DNA from: Oegoconia quadripuncta
Taxonomy: Eukaryota; Arthropoda; Insecta; Lepidoptera; Autostichidae
Assembly (NCBI GenBank): GCA_949316235.1
Contig: OX438754.1
Location: 5,255,501 to 5,319,500, forward strand
Length of the DNA stretch: 64,000 bases
Reading direction: 5' to 3'
Every line of letters begins with the position of its first letter. The stretch's first letter is position 1. The notes under the pieces are model-generated. The model had not been told where the DNA came from, made no database searches, and was given only the letters and a program-made list of their open reading frames with translations. Shown here in pieces: positions 1 to 12,140 of the stretch. Made by a program: the position numbers and the translations under genes.

Positions 1-639
1 CTCATAACATGTCCATGTATGTATGAAATAATCTCCAGTGACAAATTAATTTAAATTTTGTGTAAAAAGAGGCAGAAATTTTCCTATGACCCATTAGTTC
101 AGTTCTTACCTAGCCAAAGTTTAGATCATATAGGCAGAATATATAATTGGATTGACATTATTCATGCATGTCATTGGAGGTCATTTAGAGCAGAGGCCAT
201 TTATCCTGACCCTCTGATGAGTATTGGGATAAAACTCAATATATTTCAAATTTCCTTTTACATTGGCTCGGAATTGATTTGTTAAACAATGTTTATTTTT
301 TATTATATTTATTAAAACATGGGTAAAAGACAAACATCTGCAGGGACGGTACCCTTCACTAACGTCTGTAAAGTATATTAAAACGAGTCAAAAGGTGCAA
401 AATTCACAATTTCTTATCCATGACACAGAATGAACATAGTACTAACGTCCATGATTTAATACGCTAGATTATACTTTAAATTAAAATGTGATGTATTAAC
501 ATGCATTGTTCTTTCGCTTTTATATTCACATACGTTACCCGGGCGTGCGATGAAAGGGACAGTGAGTCACACAACCCTTCAGAATAATGAAAAAATATAT
601 GACATTAAATGCGCTAGATCGTCTGTATCATCACCAGCT

Positions 640-830
640 TACACATACAGATTCGAAACCCGTTTACACTTTCTGACAGGCCGTTTCGTACTCCCATTGA
701 GGAGACAGTGCTGGTACCCAATGTTGGAACCTATTTTTAGTGGGTGAAAATCCCACATAATCCAGGCTCTCCCTCGGGAGTCTGGGTATCTTTTCCCCCT
801 CGTGACAAAAAAAAAGGTATACTTGTACGT
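640..830 (-). repeat. Repeat with 'GATACCCAGACT..GTGGGATTTTCACCCACT'
   Basis: 'gggtgaaaatcccacataat', 'ccaggctctccctcgggagt', 'ctgggtatctttt' recur in inverted orientation at 9640-9720. Probably the end of one retroelement family. Confidence 0.65.
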
Positions 831-1159
831 ATCACACTTGCACTGGAGCACGGTAATTTCAGAATTAAGATTAAATTTATCCCCGATTCTAGCACATTAA
901 TTATATAATTTAACATAGTTATTAATTACGAAAAATGCTACAAGAATGGTGCCTATTTAATTATATACCTAAATAGATAACCATTAGCAATGACATTTTC
1001 TCATAAACAAAATTGCATATTACATTAGGGAATATACCTATCAAAATGGTAGCGTAAGGTTGCCTGACTCCCAAAGTAGGTGTAAACCTGTGCCCTGAGA
1101 GTCAGTGTTCCTCCGCACTTTGTCTCATCTCACAGCTTAAACATCTAAATGTAGTAGTA

Positions 1160-1285
1160 TTTTTTTTATGCGCAACGGTTTGGTACTTGACCTCAATCAA
1201 ACCTGATGTTAAGTGAAGATGAAGTCGAAGGTGGAAGTATACTGACCCGGAAACCCCAACACATTTGGGGGACTGGTTATATAAC
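1160..1285 (-). repeat. SINE-A fragment (3' half)
   Basis: Contains 'cttgacctcaatcaaacctg' and 'actgacccggaaacccc', the 3' half of the family defined by 4583-4912. Confidence 0.8.
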
Positions 1286-1463
1286 ATAGACCATGACATA
1301 AAAATAATTAAAATAAAAGTAACCTATTTTGGTATCGTTCCCATGTTAGCCTAAAAGAAATGATATAAAAAATCGATTTATCGATTTATGTTTATTTATT
1401 ATTTTATTTATTTATTTATGATTTATGTTTTAAAACCAATCATCGATTTGCACCCCAATAATT

Positions 1464-1760
1464 TTTTTTATCCACAACGGGTTAGCACTTGACCTCAATC
1501 AACCTGATGTTAAGTGAAGATGAGGCCGAAGGTGGTAGCGTACTGACCCGGAAACCCCATCTTATTTGGGGGACTGGCTATCTTATCTCTGACAACCGGA
1601 ACACAACAATGCTATTAACATTGCTGCTTGGCGGCAGATTTAGATAAGATCGTGGTAGCTAGACGCATTAAAAATGCCCTACCACCAATCAAACCGAGTA
1701 CTTGAACATGTACCCCGCTGGAGATCGAACCCGCGAGCTCAGAATCGTAAACCCAATGTT
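1464..1760 (-). repeat. SINE-A copy
   Basis: Near full length, with 'ccggaacacaacaatgctat', 'gccctaccaccaa' and the start of the tRNA-like head ('gaacccgcgagctc'). Lies within 170 bases of SINE-A 1160-1285. Confidence 0.85.
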
Positions 1761-1941
1761 ACGAAACGACTTTTATTGAATTTCACGAAAACGTAACGTG
1801 TAGTAACAATACTTTTTAATATAACAATATAATTAAAATAGATCTGCCAGTAATCAGTATCATCTTTAAGCACTTATAAGGTAAACCATATAAAAAAACG
1901 ATTATTTAGTAAGAGTTACTAAATAACTAACAGGAGGACTA

Positions 1942-2195
1942 TTAATCATGCCTCAAGAATGTTAGCTTCCCGTCGCCATATAGCATAGGATATAGTCGTG
2001 GCAAATGGGTATGATTATTGTTCATTTTAACAATTGCTCCATCCGTGGTATTCACAGATGCAGTACATCCCTTACAGCGGTGGGTAGAACACTCCCATCT
2101 GGCATTCGCCCCCTTTAAACGTATTCTGAAGAATGTGAAGCTGCCAATTTGTAACATAGGTTTCCCTTTCCGTGATGTGGTGAATTTAACATAAC
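1942..2195 (-). CDS. mod(mdg4): FLYWCH alternative terminal exon 1 (leftmost)
   Basis: Read on the minus strand, the 3' splice site is a pyrimidine run ending TTTTTTAG at 2196-2197. The exon begins GT, completing a codon, and stays open for 83 residues. The FLYWCH finger spans about residues 4-63: SRKGKPML, then SFTFF, WEC (Cys35), KGC (Cys43) and HTH (His61, His63). After it comes a 20-residue tail ending LTFLRHD. AATAAA-type signals on the minus strand lie about 125-170 nt beyond the stop (1814-1819 as ATTAAA, 1772-1777), which fits a terminal exon. It belongs to the SRKG/YTFF subfamily shared with the next five exons. The longer open frame reaching 2304 runs into the intron and is not used. 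Role inferred: variable C-terminus of a BTB chromatin protein. Confidence 0.87.
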
Positions 2196-2304
2196 CTAAA
2201 AAATAGGAAAATGTGTTAATACTTAAGAGTAATATAAACTTCGTAGTACATCTTAGAAATACGAACGAGAAACGATACGGAATATGTGTCCGAATCTCGA
2301 GCAT

Positions 2305-3450
2305 CCGTTATTTCAATATTTCGCACGAATGTGGAATCGATCGACAGGTGCATGGAATCTCGTGTGTGCGAGAATCAGGCCCCATGTCGTATTTCGTTCG
2401 GGTGCGAAATCTCAGAAAGCTTTACATAGCAGATCTTCAGCAAGTTCTCATTAAAATTAAAATTTCAAAAATTGCTAATAAAATAAGAAATAAAATAAGA
2501 AACAAAATAATTAATACAAATTATATATTTTGTATACACACTTTAGTTATTTAATTACAATTCTTATGCCGTACTTTTCGTCTCATAAGCAAGGCTCTTT
2601 CAATTGTAACCGCTACCGTATTTTAGACATATACATGAAGGACCACTCGCAAAGGGGTATAATTACTGGGTCATAGAAACATAATCTGGTCCAAAGTCAG
2701 TCAAAAATGCTTTATTTTGTAGGTATGGGTCCTTACACCAAACCTTAGAGTACGACAATTTTACATTTCTTAAGCTACTGCTTTCCTTGTGAAGAACAAG
2801 CAAGAAATTAGAGGGGTTGCTCTTTTAAAAACAAATTTTTATTTATATTATAAAAAGGCACAATAATATTCTATTATTAATTATGAAATAGCCTGGCATA
2901 CGAACGAGCTGGTTATGTCCAGGGATGATTATCATCTAAATAGTCCGATATTATATAATATGCTTTCTTAATAAGTTTCTATTTTATAGTAGGTATCTTG
3001 AAATTTATTGAAAGGAACTTTTCGTGTATCAACAGAAACCTTATTGAAAAAACTTATTACGTATACCTATAACCCTTTGAATGAATTACTGACTTTGCGG
3101 AGGCGACTTTGTGACATCGTGTTAATCACTATTTTTCTTAAATGATGCAATATGTTTTTTGACATATTTTAAATTTTCAAGAACATACTGCGAAGAGAAA
3201 ATTAGAATATTATATTCCCTAGATTTATCTCTAACTGCAGGGTCAAATTCAAGTGTTTTTTTTTCCAGTGTGAGCATCACTGAATTTATATTGGCCTATA
3301 ATAGTGAGTCTTAAAAAGTTGTCAGCGAATAAAGAAATGTGTATTTAATAAAATTCAGGGTCGAATAGGGCACGTTGTGAGCCAGACCCATTCAAGTCCA
3401 ACAGATATACTTCTAGGAATATGTCACTAATGATCTAAAGGGACTGACTA
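2305..3450. other. Spacer without recognised genes
   Basis: AT-rich intron or spacer between exon 1 and a LINE tail. No FLYWCH signature, no long conserved frame and no repeat shared elsewhere in the window was seen. The 113-codon frame at 2213-2554 is the antisense of exon 1's intron and has no recognisable motif. Confidence 0.6.
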
Positions 3451-3499
3451 CGCCAAACGTTGCGCTGGAGTTTCAAAAGCCTGGGTTGTCCCATTGAAT

Positions 3500-3660
3500 T
3501 CATTATCATCATCTTAGCCATCTGCATTCTGCCGTCCAAAGTGGTCTTGCGTATGTCGTTTTTTTTTTCAAATGGCCTAACTCAACCACCTGTTTTCCCC
3601 AGTTATTATTGTAAGCGTATCCTATGTGGCCAGTCCAATGCCACTTCAGATGACTAAATA
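3500..3660 (-). pseudogene. RTE-like LINE C-terminal fragment
   Basis: The minus strand reads LKWHWTGHIGYA, a decayed form of the LKWQWAGHIARR block found at the end of RTE-type reverse transcriptases. An ATGATG-rich tail follows. Confidence 0.65.
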
Positions 3661-3952
3661 CGCTATATCGACTATGTCGCCGACATGTTCTACAAATTTC
3701 ATCGTTACGAAATCTATCACTCAGAGCAGGGTATTTGACGGTAGGCGGTCAGCGACAAGATTTACGTAATGGCGGCTTTTCAGAATTAAGATTAAAATTG
3801 ACCACAATTACTCCGGAAATGGACTTAATTTGCGACATGGAACAAGCTCACCCATCACATGAATACTTATTGTTCTTTTTCATACTGTATTTGTTGACTT
3901 TTATTTAATAAAACTTATTAAAGTAAAAAATCGTATTTTCCTCTCATCATCA

Positions 3953-4235
3953 TCATATCAACCGAAAGACGTCCACTGCTGGAGAAAGGCCTCCCCCAAG
4001 GATCTCCACAACGATAGGTCCTACGCTGCCCGCATCCAGCGGCATCCCCTGATCTTTACCCAATCGTCGGTCCACCTCTGGCGGGCCTGCCCACGCTGCG
4101 TCTTCCGGTGCGTGGTCGCCACTATCGAGAACCTTTCCGCCCCAACGGCCGTCGGTCTTACGAGCAATGTGCCCCGCCCACTGCCACTTAAGTTTGGCAA
4201 GTCTTCGGGCTATATCGGTCACCGTGGTTCTCCTG
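3953..4235 (-). pseudogene. RTE-like LINE C-terminus, 5' truncated
   Basis: MTDIARRLAKLKWQWAGHIA and RKTDGRWGGKVL are the conserved end of RTE polyproteins. Downstream VDRRLGKDQG is in a shifted frame. The terminal (TGATGATGA) tail is at 3945-3957. Confidence 0.85.
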
Positions 4236-4582
4236 CGGATCTCCTCTTTTCCGATTCGATCCCGCTACGTCGATTTTCCTCTACAGCTAGATTTTATTTT
4301 CTTTTGGAGTTAGGGGTTCGCTGTCGTCTGAGAACTTCGACAGGGGTACGTGGGGCCATAAGATTGAGGAACCCTGACTTAGAGCAGCCATACTCAAAGT
4401 GTGGTCCACGGAGACCTAGCTCGCTACCAATTTACGATGAGAAAGATCTCCACTCTCCATCCCTCTCTCCATCAATCATCTGTAGTCTGCAGTTGGGACG
4501 TTTATATAATTAATGATTGTCGCTGGATGCAGGGCGCTTCCAACCAGTACTCAGTAATTCAAAAGAAGTGGACGTCATGTGG

Positions 4583-4912
4583 TTTTTTTTATGCACAACG
4601 GGTTAGCACTTGACCTCAATCACACCTGGTGTTAAGTGAAGATGAGGCCGAAGGAGGAAGCGTACTGACCCGGAAACCCCATCCTATTTGGGGGATTGGC
4701 TATCTGATCTCTGCAACCGGAACACAACAATGCTATTAACATTGCTGTTTGGCGGCAGATTTAGATCAGATGGTGGTAGCTAGGCAGACATTTAAAATGC
4801 CCTACCACTAACCAAACCGAGTACTAAAGATATATTTACACCGCTGGGAATCGAACCCGTGACCTCCGAATCGTACACCCTATGTTGTTTACATTGAGCC
4901 ACGGAGGCTGAT
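4583..4912 (-). repeat. SINE-A, full-length tRNA-derived copy
   Basis: Reading the minus strand from 4912: a tRNA-like head with an A box (GTGGCTCAATG) and B box (GGTTCGATTCC), then the family body, then a tail ending CCCGTTGTGCATAAAAAAAA. This copy shows the family is a tRNA-headed SINE of about 330 bp. Confidence 0.87.
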
Positions 4913-4925
4913 ATGATGATGATGA

Positions 4926-5116
4926 TTAATGATTGTGTTTATTTTTGAATCTAACAATATTTTTATCAATCATGAATATCACCGCGGTACACCCCTTGTT
5001 GCGGTGGGTCGAACACCCCCATCTGCTCTTGGGCCCCACTGTGCACAATTGGAAGAATGTATAATGTCCTACTCGTAGCAAAAGCTTCCCTTTTCGTGAT
5101 TTGGTGAAAACATAAC
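4926..5116 (-). CDS. mod(mdg4): FLYWCH alternative terminal exon 2
   Basis: This exon has no long ATG-started frame and is recognised only by reading from the splice site. A TTTTCAG acceptor at 5117-5119 is followed by GT and 62 codons. Residues open YVFTKSRKGKLLL, then HYTFF, WGC (Cys34), NKGC (Cys42) and a terminal HNH (His60, His62) directly before the TAA. Closest in wording to exon 1: both start YV.T.SRKGK. A tRNA-derived SINE ends 14 bases downstream of the stop (4583-4912). There is no C-terminal tail. All four zinc ligands are present, so I see no reason to call it broken. Confidence 0.86.
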
Positions 5117-5654
5117 CTGAAAATTATTAATCGTTAATCTTCAAGACTGCATATGAATATAGTTGACATTATTGTTATATGCCAATAACTACACTACTAG
5201 TAGTATTAATATCTGGCGTAGTCAGTCCATGGATTGGTTTTAATACGAATATTTCCATGCCTCGGAGGGACTCCTTAAATAATCGATCCGGGTTGTTTTG
5301 GCCTACAGGGGGCCTTAAAAACACTGACTCAAGTGTCTACTTGCATGACAGAAATCCACGAAACCGCACTGGGCCACCGCCGCGGTGGATTATGGCCCAA
5401 TCCACAGTGAAGATGTGTAAGGTTGTTGATGATGATTCTTTTAAGAAATTGATATTTATCATGTGTTTATTGTTGTTATTAGATAGGTACTTAAAATTAT
5501 TGTATTTTGTTTATAACAGATATATCCAAAGTGTTCAAAAGATGTCAACGGGAAGATTAAATGGGTATGATTAATAATTTGTACTTTTACGGTACTTGAA
5601 GTATGCCTTGAATTAAACAGATAAGGTTGACAGTGGAAGGTTATATAAGGTTTC

Positions 5655-6458
5655 CTGCCTTTTCGCCGAAAATTGTTTGGCTGATTATCACTTGCCAATC
5701 AACGTTTCGCCGTTGTTTCACTTTGACAACTAACGATTAGCAAATCTTTGTATGACAACGTTTCATTTGGTAGAATTATTGTTAAGCTGATTATAATAAT
5801 GACACAAAACGTTTGGGACATAATAATATATCATTTGTCAAACATTTCACTAGACCGCACAACTATTAGACGAATGACGTTTTGTCAGTGTAACAGTTCC
5901 CTTTCCATACTGAATGATCTAAACTGTCTCCTAAAAAGGAATAACAATAATTTAGATGAATGTAGGTAAGTACACAAAATATAAACATTTTGTGTACTTA
6001 CCTACATTCATCTAAATTATTGTTATTCCTAGTAGTACGGCGGGTGCGAGCGTAGCGAGCACGGGAGTTCGGGGCACCTCGACATCTGTTGGTTAGGTTG
6101 GAAGGGTATGGCGGTAGCGAGGTGGGCGAGTAAAGCGAGCCCACCTCGCCCGTCATGCCCTTCTGTTAGGTTGACATGTATACATAGAGAAATGAAACCC
6201 TATTTAATTCAACATTTGGTAAACAATAAACAACTAAATGAATATTACGCAAACTAAAATATTCTGCTACTTGGAAGTTGTCATTTTAAAAAGTGTCATT
6301 ATGAAAAGCAGACCCAACGTACAGTAGGTAACTGTGAGGTTTAGAAATAAAACAAAATTATATGACAAGTTGGCAAATGATTATTCGGCGAAATAAAATT
6401 CGGCGAAACGTGAGTTGGCAAGTGGAAATCTGACAAACAATTTTCGGCGAGAGGGCAG
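5655..6458. mobile_element. Non-autonomous TIR element, 804 bp, 'TTCGCCGAAAATTGTTTGG' ends
   Basis: Imperfect inverted ends of about 58 bp contain CTGCC..TCGCCGAAAATTGTTTG and ACTTGCCAA..ACGTTTCGCCG. The interior holds a 94-bp perfect hairpin (5937-6030) and a GC-rich block with repeated GCGAGCGTAGCGAGC-like motifs (6038-6170). No transposase is visible. Confidence 0.75.
5937..6030. repeat. Perfect 44-bp inverted repeat, 6-bp spacer
   Basis: Arms 5937-5980 and 5987-6030 are exact reverse complements, beginning AGGAATAACAATAATTTAG. They lie inside the TIR element at 5655-6458. Confidence 0.95.
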
Positions 6459-6479
6459 AGAAATGGTAGAAAGACCCGT

Positions 6480-6691
6480 TTACCACAGGGGAATAGGTGG
6501 CCTATGGTTATGCCAATTGATTACTTTTACAATTCTGTTATCACACTTGTGTAGCCTTGCGTTGCAGCCCTTACTGCGATGAGTGGAACATGCCCACCTG
6601 GAGATAGGGCCGCTCTCACTAACTTTGTAAAACGTGTAGTCCCCAAGTTTTATTATAGGTCTTCCTCTTCTTGATAAGATTATTTTAAAAT
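6480..6691 (-). CDS. mod(mdg4): FLYWCH alternative terminal exon 3
   Basis: Acceptor ACTTTCAG at 6692-6694, first bases AT, 69 residues. The finger reads LSRRGRPII, DYTFY, RWACSTH (Cys34), SKGC (Cys42) and WHNH (His60, His62), followed by a short RPPIPLW tail. It is too short and lacks a suitable ATG, so a plain ORF scan misses it. It sits only 22 bases from the right inverted repeat of a non-autonomous DNA transposon (5655-6458), which therefore landed just past its stop codon without cutting the coding part. Ligands are intact. Confidence 0.86.
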
Positions 6692-6972
6692 CTGAAAGTA
6701 GTCCTTAAATATTAACACCTCAATTAACTTATTAAATTATTTACAAGAATACAGTTTAAAATATATTAAAGCCTAATATACCTACATAGTATTTACATAT
6801 TCAACCTGCACGCAGTCGTGCAAAATTTACTGTACATTGTTATAATCAAAATATTCCTTCACCATCATCATAACATCACACACAGGACGTCGACGTCCAA
6901 ATAAAATAGATTTCAGTAAATTTCTTTTGTATTTATTTTCTTTTGTACAATAAAGCGATTATAAATAAACTA

Positions 6973-7473
6973 TTAGGTCCTTACCTATCAAATTGACGTT
7001 TTGTATGAAGAATTTCATTAAGACTGTTTTCTCCATACAAACATTTTTGATTTTTTTTTGGGAACGGCAAATCCAAATTTAGCTAAACTTTTTGTGTATT
7101 ATCGGATAACATCAAGTTAAGTATAGACAGCGTTAATTTTTAAAAGTAACCGCTTTATAAAAGTTTCAGCGAATCTAAGAAATGATTATGGGAAGCACAT
7201 GAAAAGAGCTCTGTTCAAATTGTTTTTATTATGTGATTAGCCCAGAAATTAAAAAATATTTCATGTGAAACCTTGAAATAATATTCCATTTTCCAAATTA
7301 TTATTATTATTAGGAGCCCATACTGTCCCACTGCTGGGTAAAGGCCTCCCTCCTCTCTCCCCACCATTTTCCAAATAAAAACATATTTGGATATAGCTTT
7401 GAAAATCGCAGGAATTGGTACATATGATGAACGAAGGAAAAATACTCCAATTTCATAGGTAAAGACCCAATAT
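6973..7473. mobile_element. MITE family 'TAGGTCCTTACCTATGAAAT', copy 1
   Basis: Inverted ends ATTAGGTCCTTACCTAT and ATAGGTAAAGACCCAAT. The interior is shared with 23143-23534 and 44829-45088. A short LINE-tail fragment ('ccactgctgggtaaaggcc') is inserted around 7313-7362. Minus-strand frames here are not genes. Confidence 0.8.
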
Positions 7474-7859
7474 AAGTCCAACTGCCAGAACTTTTAAAAA
7501 TTAAGTCAAATAATCTGCTCGCTATTAATTTTTCCATTGATAAGAGGTCCTTTACGAATAACGATTCGAAAAACCTTAAAGAGCGATTGAAGCTAGTTAT
7601 ACTGAATAAATTGGAAGAGGTTTAACCAAATTGGCAATACAACCGACTTCAATAGGATTCAGTTCTCTAACTCCGGATTGCGTCATCAGATCTCCACTAT
7701 TTATAATGGAACTACCGTGTATACCCATTCAAACGAGGGAAGAGTTATTAAAGTTTAAAACTGGAGATATCTCAGACCATACAATAAAAATTGGAAAAAA
7801 AGGCGTAGGAGACCTTCTCCATACTTTTAAAGTACGTCAATTAGGTTTAAATTAAGTAA

Positions 7860-8700
7860 TAACTTCATGTATTGCATTGTACAATTGTTTCAAATTTCAC
7901 CAAGGCCTTCCTCACATGTGAGAATGGAAGTGATTCTTGGGATAAGGGTGTAAGTTCCCCCGATTTTGAAAACGAGAGGTAAGACCAAAAACAATATTAT
8001 ATTTCATTAATTTATTTATTTAGTTATTGACACGCAATCTTAACAGTATTTAATATGTTTCACATTCATTATTATTAAGCTTATATATCAGGTAATGTAT
8101 GTATATGATCTGTTAGCAAACTGATTCTAATACTAACATGAATTGAACTACTATGATTAATAAAAATTTAAAATATGATCGAATCTAGGAACATAATTCT
8201 TAGTAACAAGTTACTAACAAACTAAAGTTTAAATGAACTAATTTAGTGGAGTATAAGGGTAGGGGTAGGTATGGGGTAGGAAACCTGGGGGGGAGTAATA
8301 AAGAAGGTTTGTTTGTGAGTACATGTGTATATATAGATAATAACATTCCTGTAATCTTCTAGGTATTAATATTAGTTAAAAGTTTAATTATGCGTAAATA
8401 TCTTTTATTATCGAAATCGTAAATTTTTAGTAATAGTAACACAATAAAAAGGAACTTCATTTTTAAAAGATATACATATGTACAAAACTAAAATTGCCTC
8501 TAATAAGAGATTAACAAAATTGAACGATACCTATTTTTGTACAATACCTAAAGCGTTTACGAATAAACAAACGATCAGACTCAGCTTCTGAACGGAAAAT
8601 TCATTGGCTTTTGTAATTTAGAGGCCGAAAACCAAAATAAATGCTGATATTCTTCTCGAAAGTCTAACTACGAACGGCAAGCGCCGATATCTCATACTCA
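7860..8700. other. Spacer without recognised genes
   Basis: Mostly AT-rich. It includes a short G-rich patch (8256-8300, repeated GGGTAGG-like units). Nothing coding was seen. Confidence 0.6.
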
Positions 8701-8715
8701 TACATAAATTAACAT

Positions 8716-8909
8716 TTAATGATTATGAACATTTCTGTGCTTCACTATTCTACCTTCGAGCATGTATATGACAGCTTTGCAGCCTCGACTGTGGTGCGTC
8801 GAACATACCCACATGGTCTTAGCACTTTTCGTGTTCTGTATTTTGAAGAATGTGTACATACCAATTTTTATCATCGGGATACCCTTTTGCGAAGATGTTA
8901 CTATGTATT
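8716..8909 (-). CDS. mod(mdg4): FLYWCH alternative terminal exon 4
   Basis: The acceptor TTTTTTCAG lies at 8910-8912 and the exon starts AA. It is open for 63 residues: YIVTSSQKG, MYTFF, MWVCSTH (Cys35), SRGC (Cys43) and a terminal HNH immediately before TAA. The two plus-strand open frames at 8719-8965 are mirror images of this exon and should be ignored. Subfamily SRKG/YTFF, with Q-K-G instead of R-K-G. There is no tail. Confidence 0.86.
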
Positions 8910-9275
8910 CTGAAAAAATTCACTTTTTTATAAGGCTGCCCCCGCTCACGACCGACAATCGGTGACCGATTTTTTGTAGGGGAAAAATGGAACGTACTGA
9001 TTGCAATGTTTCAACGCCCACGTCCTACAAAAAATCGGTCACAATATCGGTGATAAAAGTATTGATGAAAAAATCGGCCCAATTATCGGTCCTACAAAAA
9101 GTCGGTCATGGGCGGGAACAACAACAAGTAATACAACACATGTTAAGTCTCACCGGACAGGATATCTCTCTACTTCATAGTAGAGAGAGAGTAAATTCTA
9201 TGCACTGCTTCACAGCAGTGCTTAGAATTTAAGGAGTTTTCTGCAACGCGATCGAGCATAATTACAGGACACAAA

Positions 9276-9380
9276 GATCTGGCGAAAAACCCGTTTTATT
9301 TTCATTGCTCGTGCACCTTTTACCAGCTTTCCGTCCGCGACTTCGTCCACGTGGAACTCGATATAAATAGAAATTGAACA
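9276..9380 (-). repeat. Family E 3' fragment
   Basis: 'accagctttccgtccgcgac' and 'cgtccacgtggaactcgata'. The minus-strand frame at 9222-9446 runs through it. Confidence 0.6.
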
Positions 9381-9639
9381 CGCGAAAAACCCATGCTCGT
9401 GATTATAGCAAAATTTATCGTAAGAATTCTCCCGAAATCTCATCATAACAACTATTTACCCGCAGCGATATCGTTCCTACCGTTCCTTAAAAAAACCTCC
9501 GTAGGAATTATCCAAAATCTTTACCTCAGGGAGTATTTGGATATCTGCAGCGATCCCATTTTAACCGTTTGAGAACTTCAGGTAATCCGTTTTTAGCTAA
9601 CGTCTCCTACCTATAAACTTTTTTTTTTAACGGAGGGGG

Positions 9640-9950
9640 AAATCTTTTAAAGATACCCAGACTTCTGAGGAGAGTCTGGATTATGTGGGAGTTTCACCCA
9701 CTAAATCCCCCACGGTGGTCCTCCTTAGCGCTTGTCAAGGAACACCGGGAACTCAAAGGATCAACTACCGGTGCTCCCCTAGCGCTCCGCTTAAGCCACC
9801 CCGGGCTGGCCAAGTAGCCGAGCCGCACAAGCTTACCGATGTCGGCTGCAGCGGGACGAGACCACGTTGTACCACCGCTGCCATCCATTGAGCCGCCACC
9901 ACTGGTGAAAGGACGGCCAGAGCCCTCACTCTGCCCGCCCACGACCCTGG
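9640..9950 (+). repeat. Retroelement-like repeat, GC-rich
   Basis: Begins 'aaagatacccagacttctga', shared with 640-830, and continues GC-rich to about 9950 with long but featureless frames on both strands. Confidence 0.6.
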
Positions 9951-10484
9951 GCCTATAAACTACCTATTTCAACTTCACACGTCAGGTAAACCTCAATTTG
10001 CCGAATTTGCTAATTTTCCTTGGAAATTTTCCAAAATATTATCGTAACGAGGGTTTAACCCCAACGATCCCGTTTTACCCGGACCAGTGGACGTTTCCTG
10101 TACCCGGAATCAGTTTTTAGCTGACGTCAAGTAGTTTTTGAGATTTCGTGTTTAGTCAGTGAGTGAACCTTTCCTTGCAATTTTTATATAATTAATTTTA
10201 AGTTTCCACTGTTGGGATACACACTCCTCTCACCTAAGAGATGTTATAGGCCATAATCCGTATGACACGGCATCAGTGAGCGTTGTTGGATTTCTTTCAA
10301 TCTAGTCCCCTTGATAGAGTTTTAAGGCCATAGGGCGCCTACTTAGCGTAACAATTTGTCTTCAATTGAAAGCAATCAGGACCGATTTTTCATGACATCT
10401 CGACGCAAAGAAACACTCGTATGTAAAATGCTATTATTAGTTATCACTCATCCATGAACTGTGTCCATCAAACTAGTATTATAA

Positions 10485-10715
10485 ATGCCAAAGTTTGAAT
10501 GTTTGCTTGTTTGTTGCTAAGTCACGGCGAAACGGATGAACGGATTTGGATGGGTACCTATATAGGTAGAATAAACCCTGGATTTCTTATTCTGTAGTCT
10601 TCATTGGATATTTTTTATCCCGATAAAGTGAGTAGTTCCCGCGGGATAAATATAATTTCGCGATAAAGTTATTCCACGCAGGCGAAGCCGCGGACGGAAA
10701 GCTATTAAGCAATAA
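10485..10715 (+). repeat. Interspersed repeat family E
   Basis: 'gtcacggcgaaacggatgaa', 'gtagttcccgcgggataaat', 'aggcgaagccgcggacggaa'. Related sequence on the minus strand is at 46080-46300 and 63560-63785, and shorter pieces at 9276-9380 and 37717-37812. Confidence 0.75.
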
Positions 10716-10780
10716 GATTTCTATTCTAAATTCCTATTATAAAACCTAAAACTGTTTAAATTGTCTCACTGCAACATGAT

Positions 10781-10889
10781 GATGATAGTATATAAAAATA
10801 CCTACTTATATCTGGTTTAGTAAATTATACCAATACACATATGCTAATGTAGGAGAGATATAAGTAGGTATTTTTATATACTCATCATT
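10781..10889. repeat. Inverted repeat around 'TATAAAAATACCTACTTATATCT'
   Basis: The arms at 10781-10813 and 10853-10889 are nearly exact reverse complements with about 40 bases between. Small MITE or foldback remnant. Confidence 0.75.
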
Positions 10890-11479
10890 ATTTTTATATC
10901 AAAAATCATTATATTAATTATTTGTATATTTGTAACAATGAACTTGTTTGTTGTAAATGTTTAATGTAATTGTTTGTTTGTACAATGGTATAAAGGCGGG
11001 TGAAGCCGCGACCAGAAAATAAAAATTATAATATTTTACTTGAAATAATGATAATATTAGTTACTTAAGACATCGTTATCATGATGGCACAAAATACTCA
11101 TAGATCAAGAATTAAATAAAATCAGAAGGGCTAAGTTAAACAAAAAAGGACAAGTGAGATGTGGGTATCTTATAAATGATAGAACCTTTTTAAAGCGTCA
11201 AAACTTTTAATATTTTCTTTACATCAAAATTTCAAATGTAGTTCATATTAAAGTCAGAAATAAAACTCTTGGTTTACCACGGTTTCAAATAAAATGTAAT
11301 GGAGCAAAGAATGATTAAAAAAAATTACTGATGTTAAAACTACACACGATAATAATTAATTTTTTCATTTAATAAACAATAGTATGTTAATAATTCTAAA
11401 ATATAAATATAAGGCATAATTTTCTTGTTTTTTCATTTATTTAGATAAAACTTGACATATAATACTTTGTAGCACTTTG

Positions 11480-11660
11480 AGGCACATTGCTCGTAGGACT
11501 GACGGCCGTTGGGGCGGAAAGTTCTCGAGTGGTGACCACGCGCCGGCAGACGGAACGTGGGCAGGCCCCCCTCGAGGTGGACCGACGATGGGTAGATCGC
11601 GGGAAGACGCTGGATGCGGGCAGCGCAGGACCGATCGTGGCTGATATGATGATGATGATG
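11480..11660 (+). pseudogene. RTE-like LINE 3' tail
   Basis: Contains 'agacgctggatgcgggcagc' and 'gatcgtggctgatatgatga', the plus-strand version of the tail at 3953-4080, ending in ATG repeats. Confidence 0.78.
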
Positions 11661-12140
11661 AATACTTTGTATCTTATGAGATAGGTACCTGATCATTTGG
11701 ATGTTAAACTTTGTCAGGAAAAAATAATTAACCACATCATTATATAACTATTAGGTACTAATGAAGAATATAGGCAATTCAATTCCTTTGGGGTTCAGAA
11801 GCGCGACGATTTTTTAAAGATCTATCGTCGCGCTTAAATGTCGAGCTCGGGTGACAGAAGAGCTGGCAGCTACCTCGGGCAGCGAATTAGCCTTACCATC
11901 AACGGGGTACAGCTGCCAGTCTTTTGGGCACCCTCCCGCACGGTGTGACCTCGAACACATTTTCTACTTTCATAGTTATGGAGAGTAGAAGGTGTATTCG
12001 GGTATGTTTCTGTGTTTTTGCTTTTTACTTTGTGTTTTAATTAAGTTAATCTCATACAAAAGTTTATTCATGAATCCTTTCCATTTTGCATATTCTTTGA
12101 CTTAAATCATTAATACCAAATTTATAACGATGTCTAAATT

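Noticed and set aside
8719..8965. Plus-strand frames over exon 4
   Set aside because: They are antisense shadows of a FLYWCH exon with a clear acceptor. The same holds for 27717-27977, 31309-31494, 21600-21806, 19636-20025 and 51425-51658.
9685..9942. Overlapping 68- and 82-codon frames in GC-rich DNA
   Set aside because: Open frames on both strands in a GC-rich repeat shared with 640-830. No domain or splice signal.
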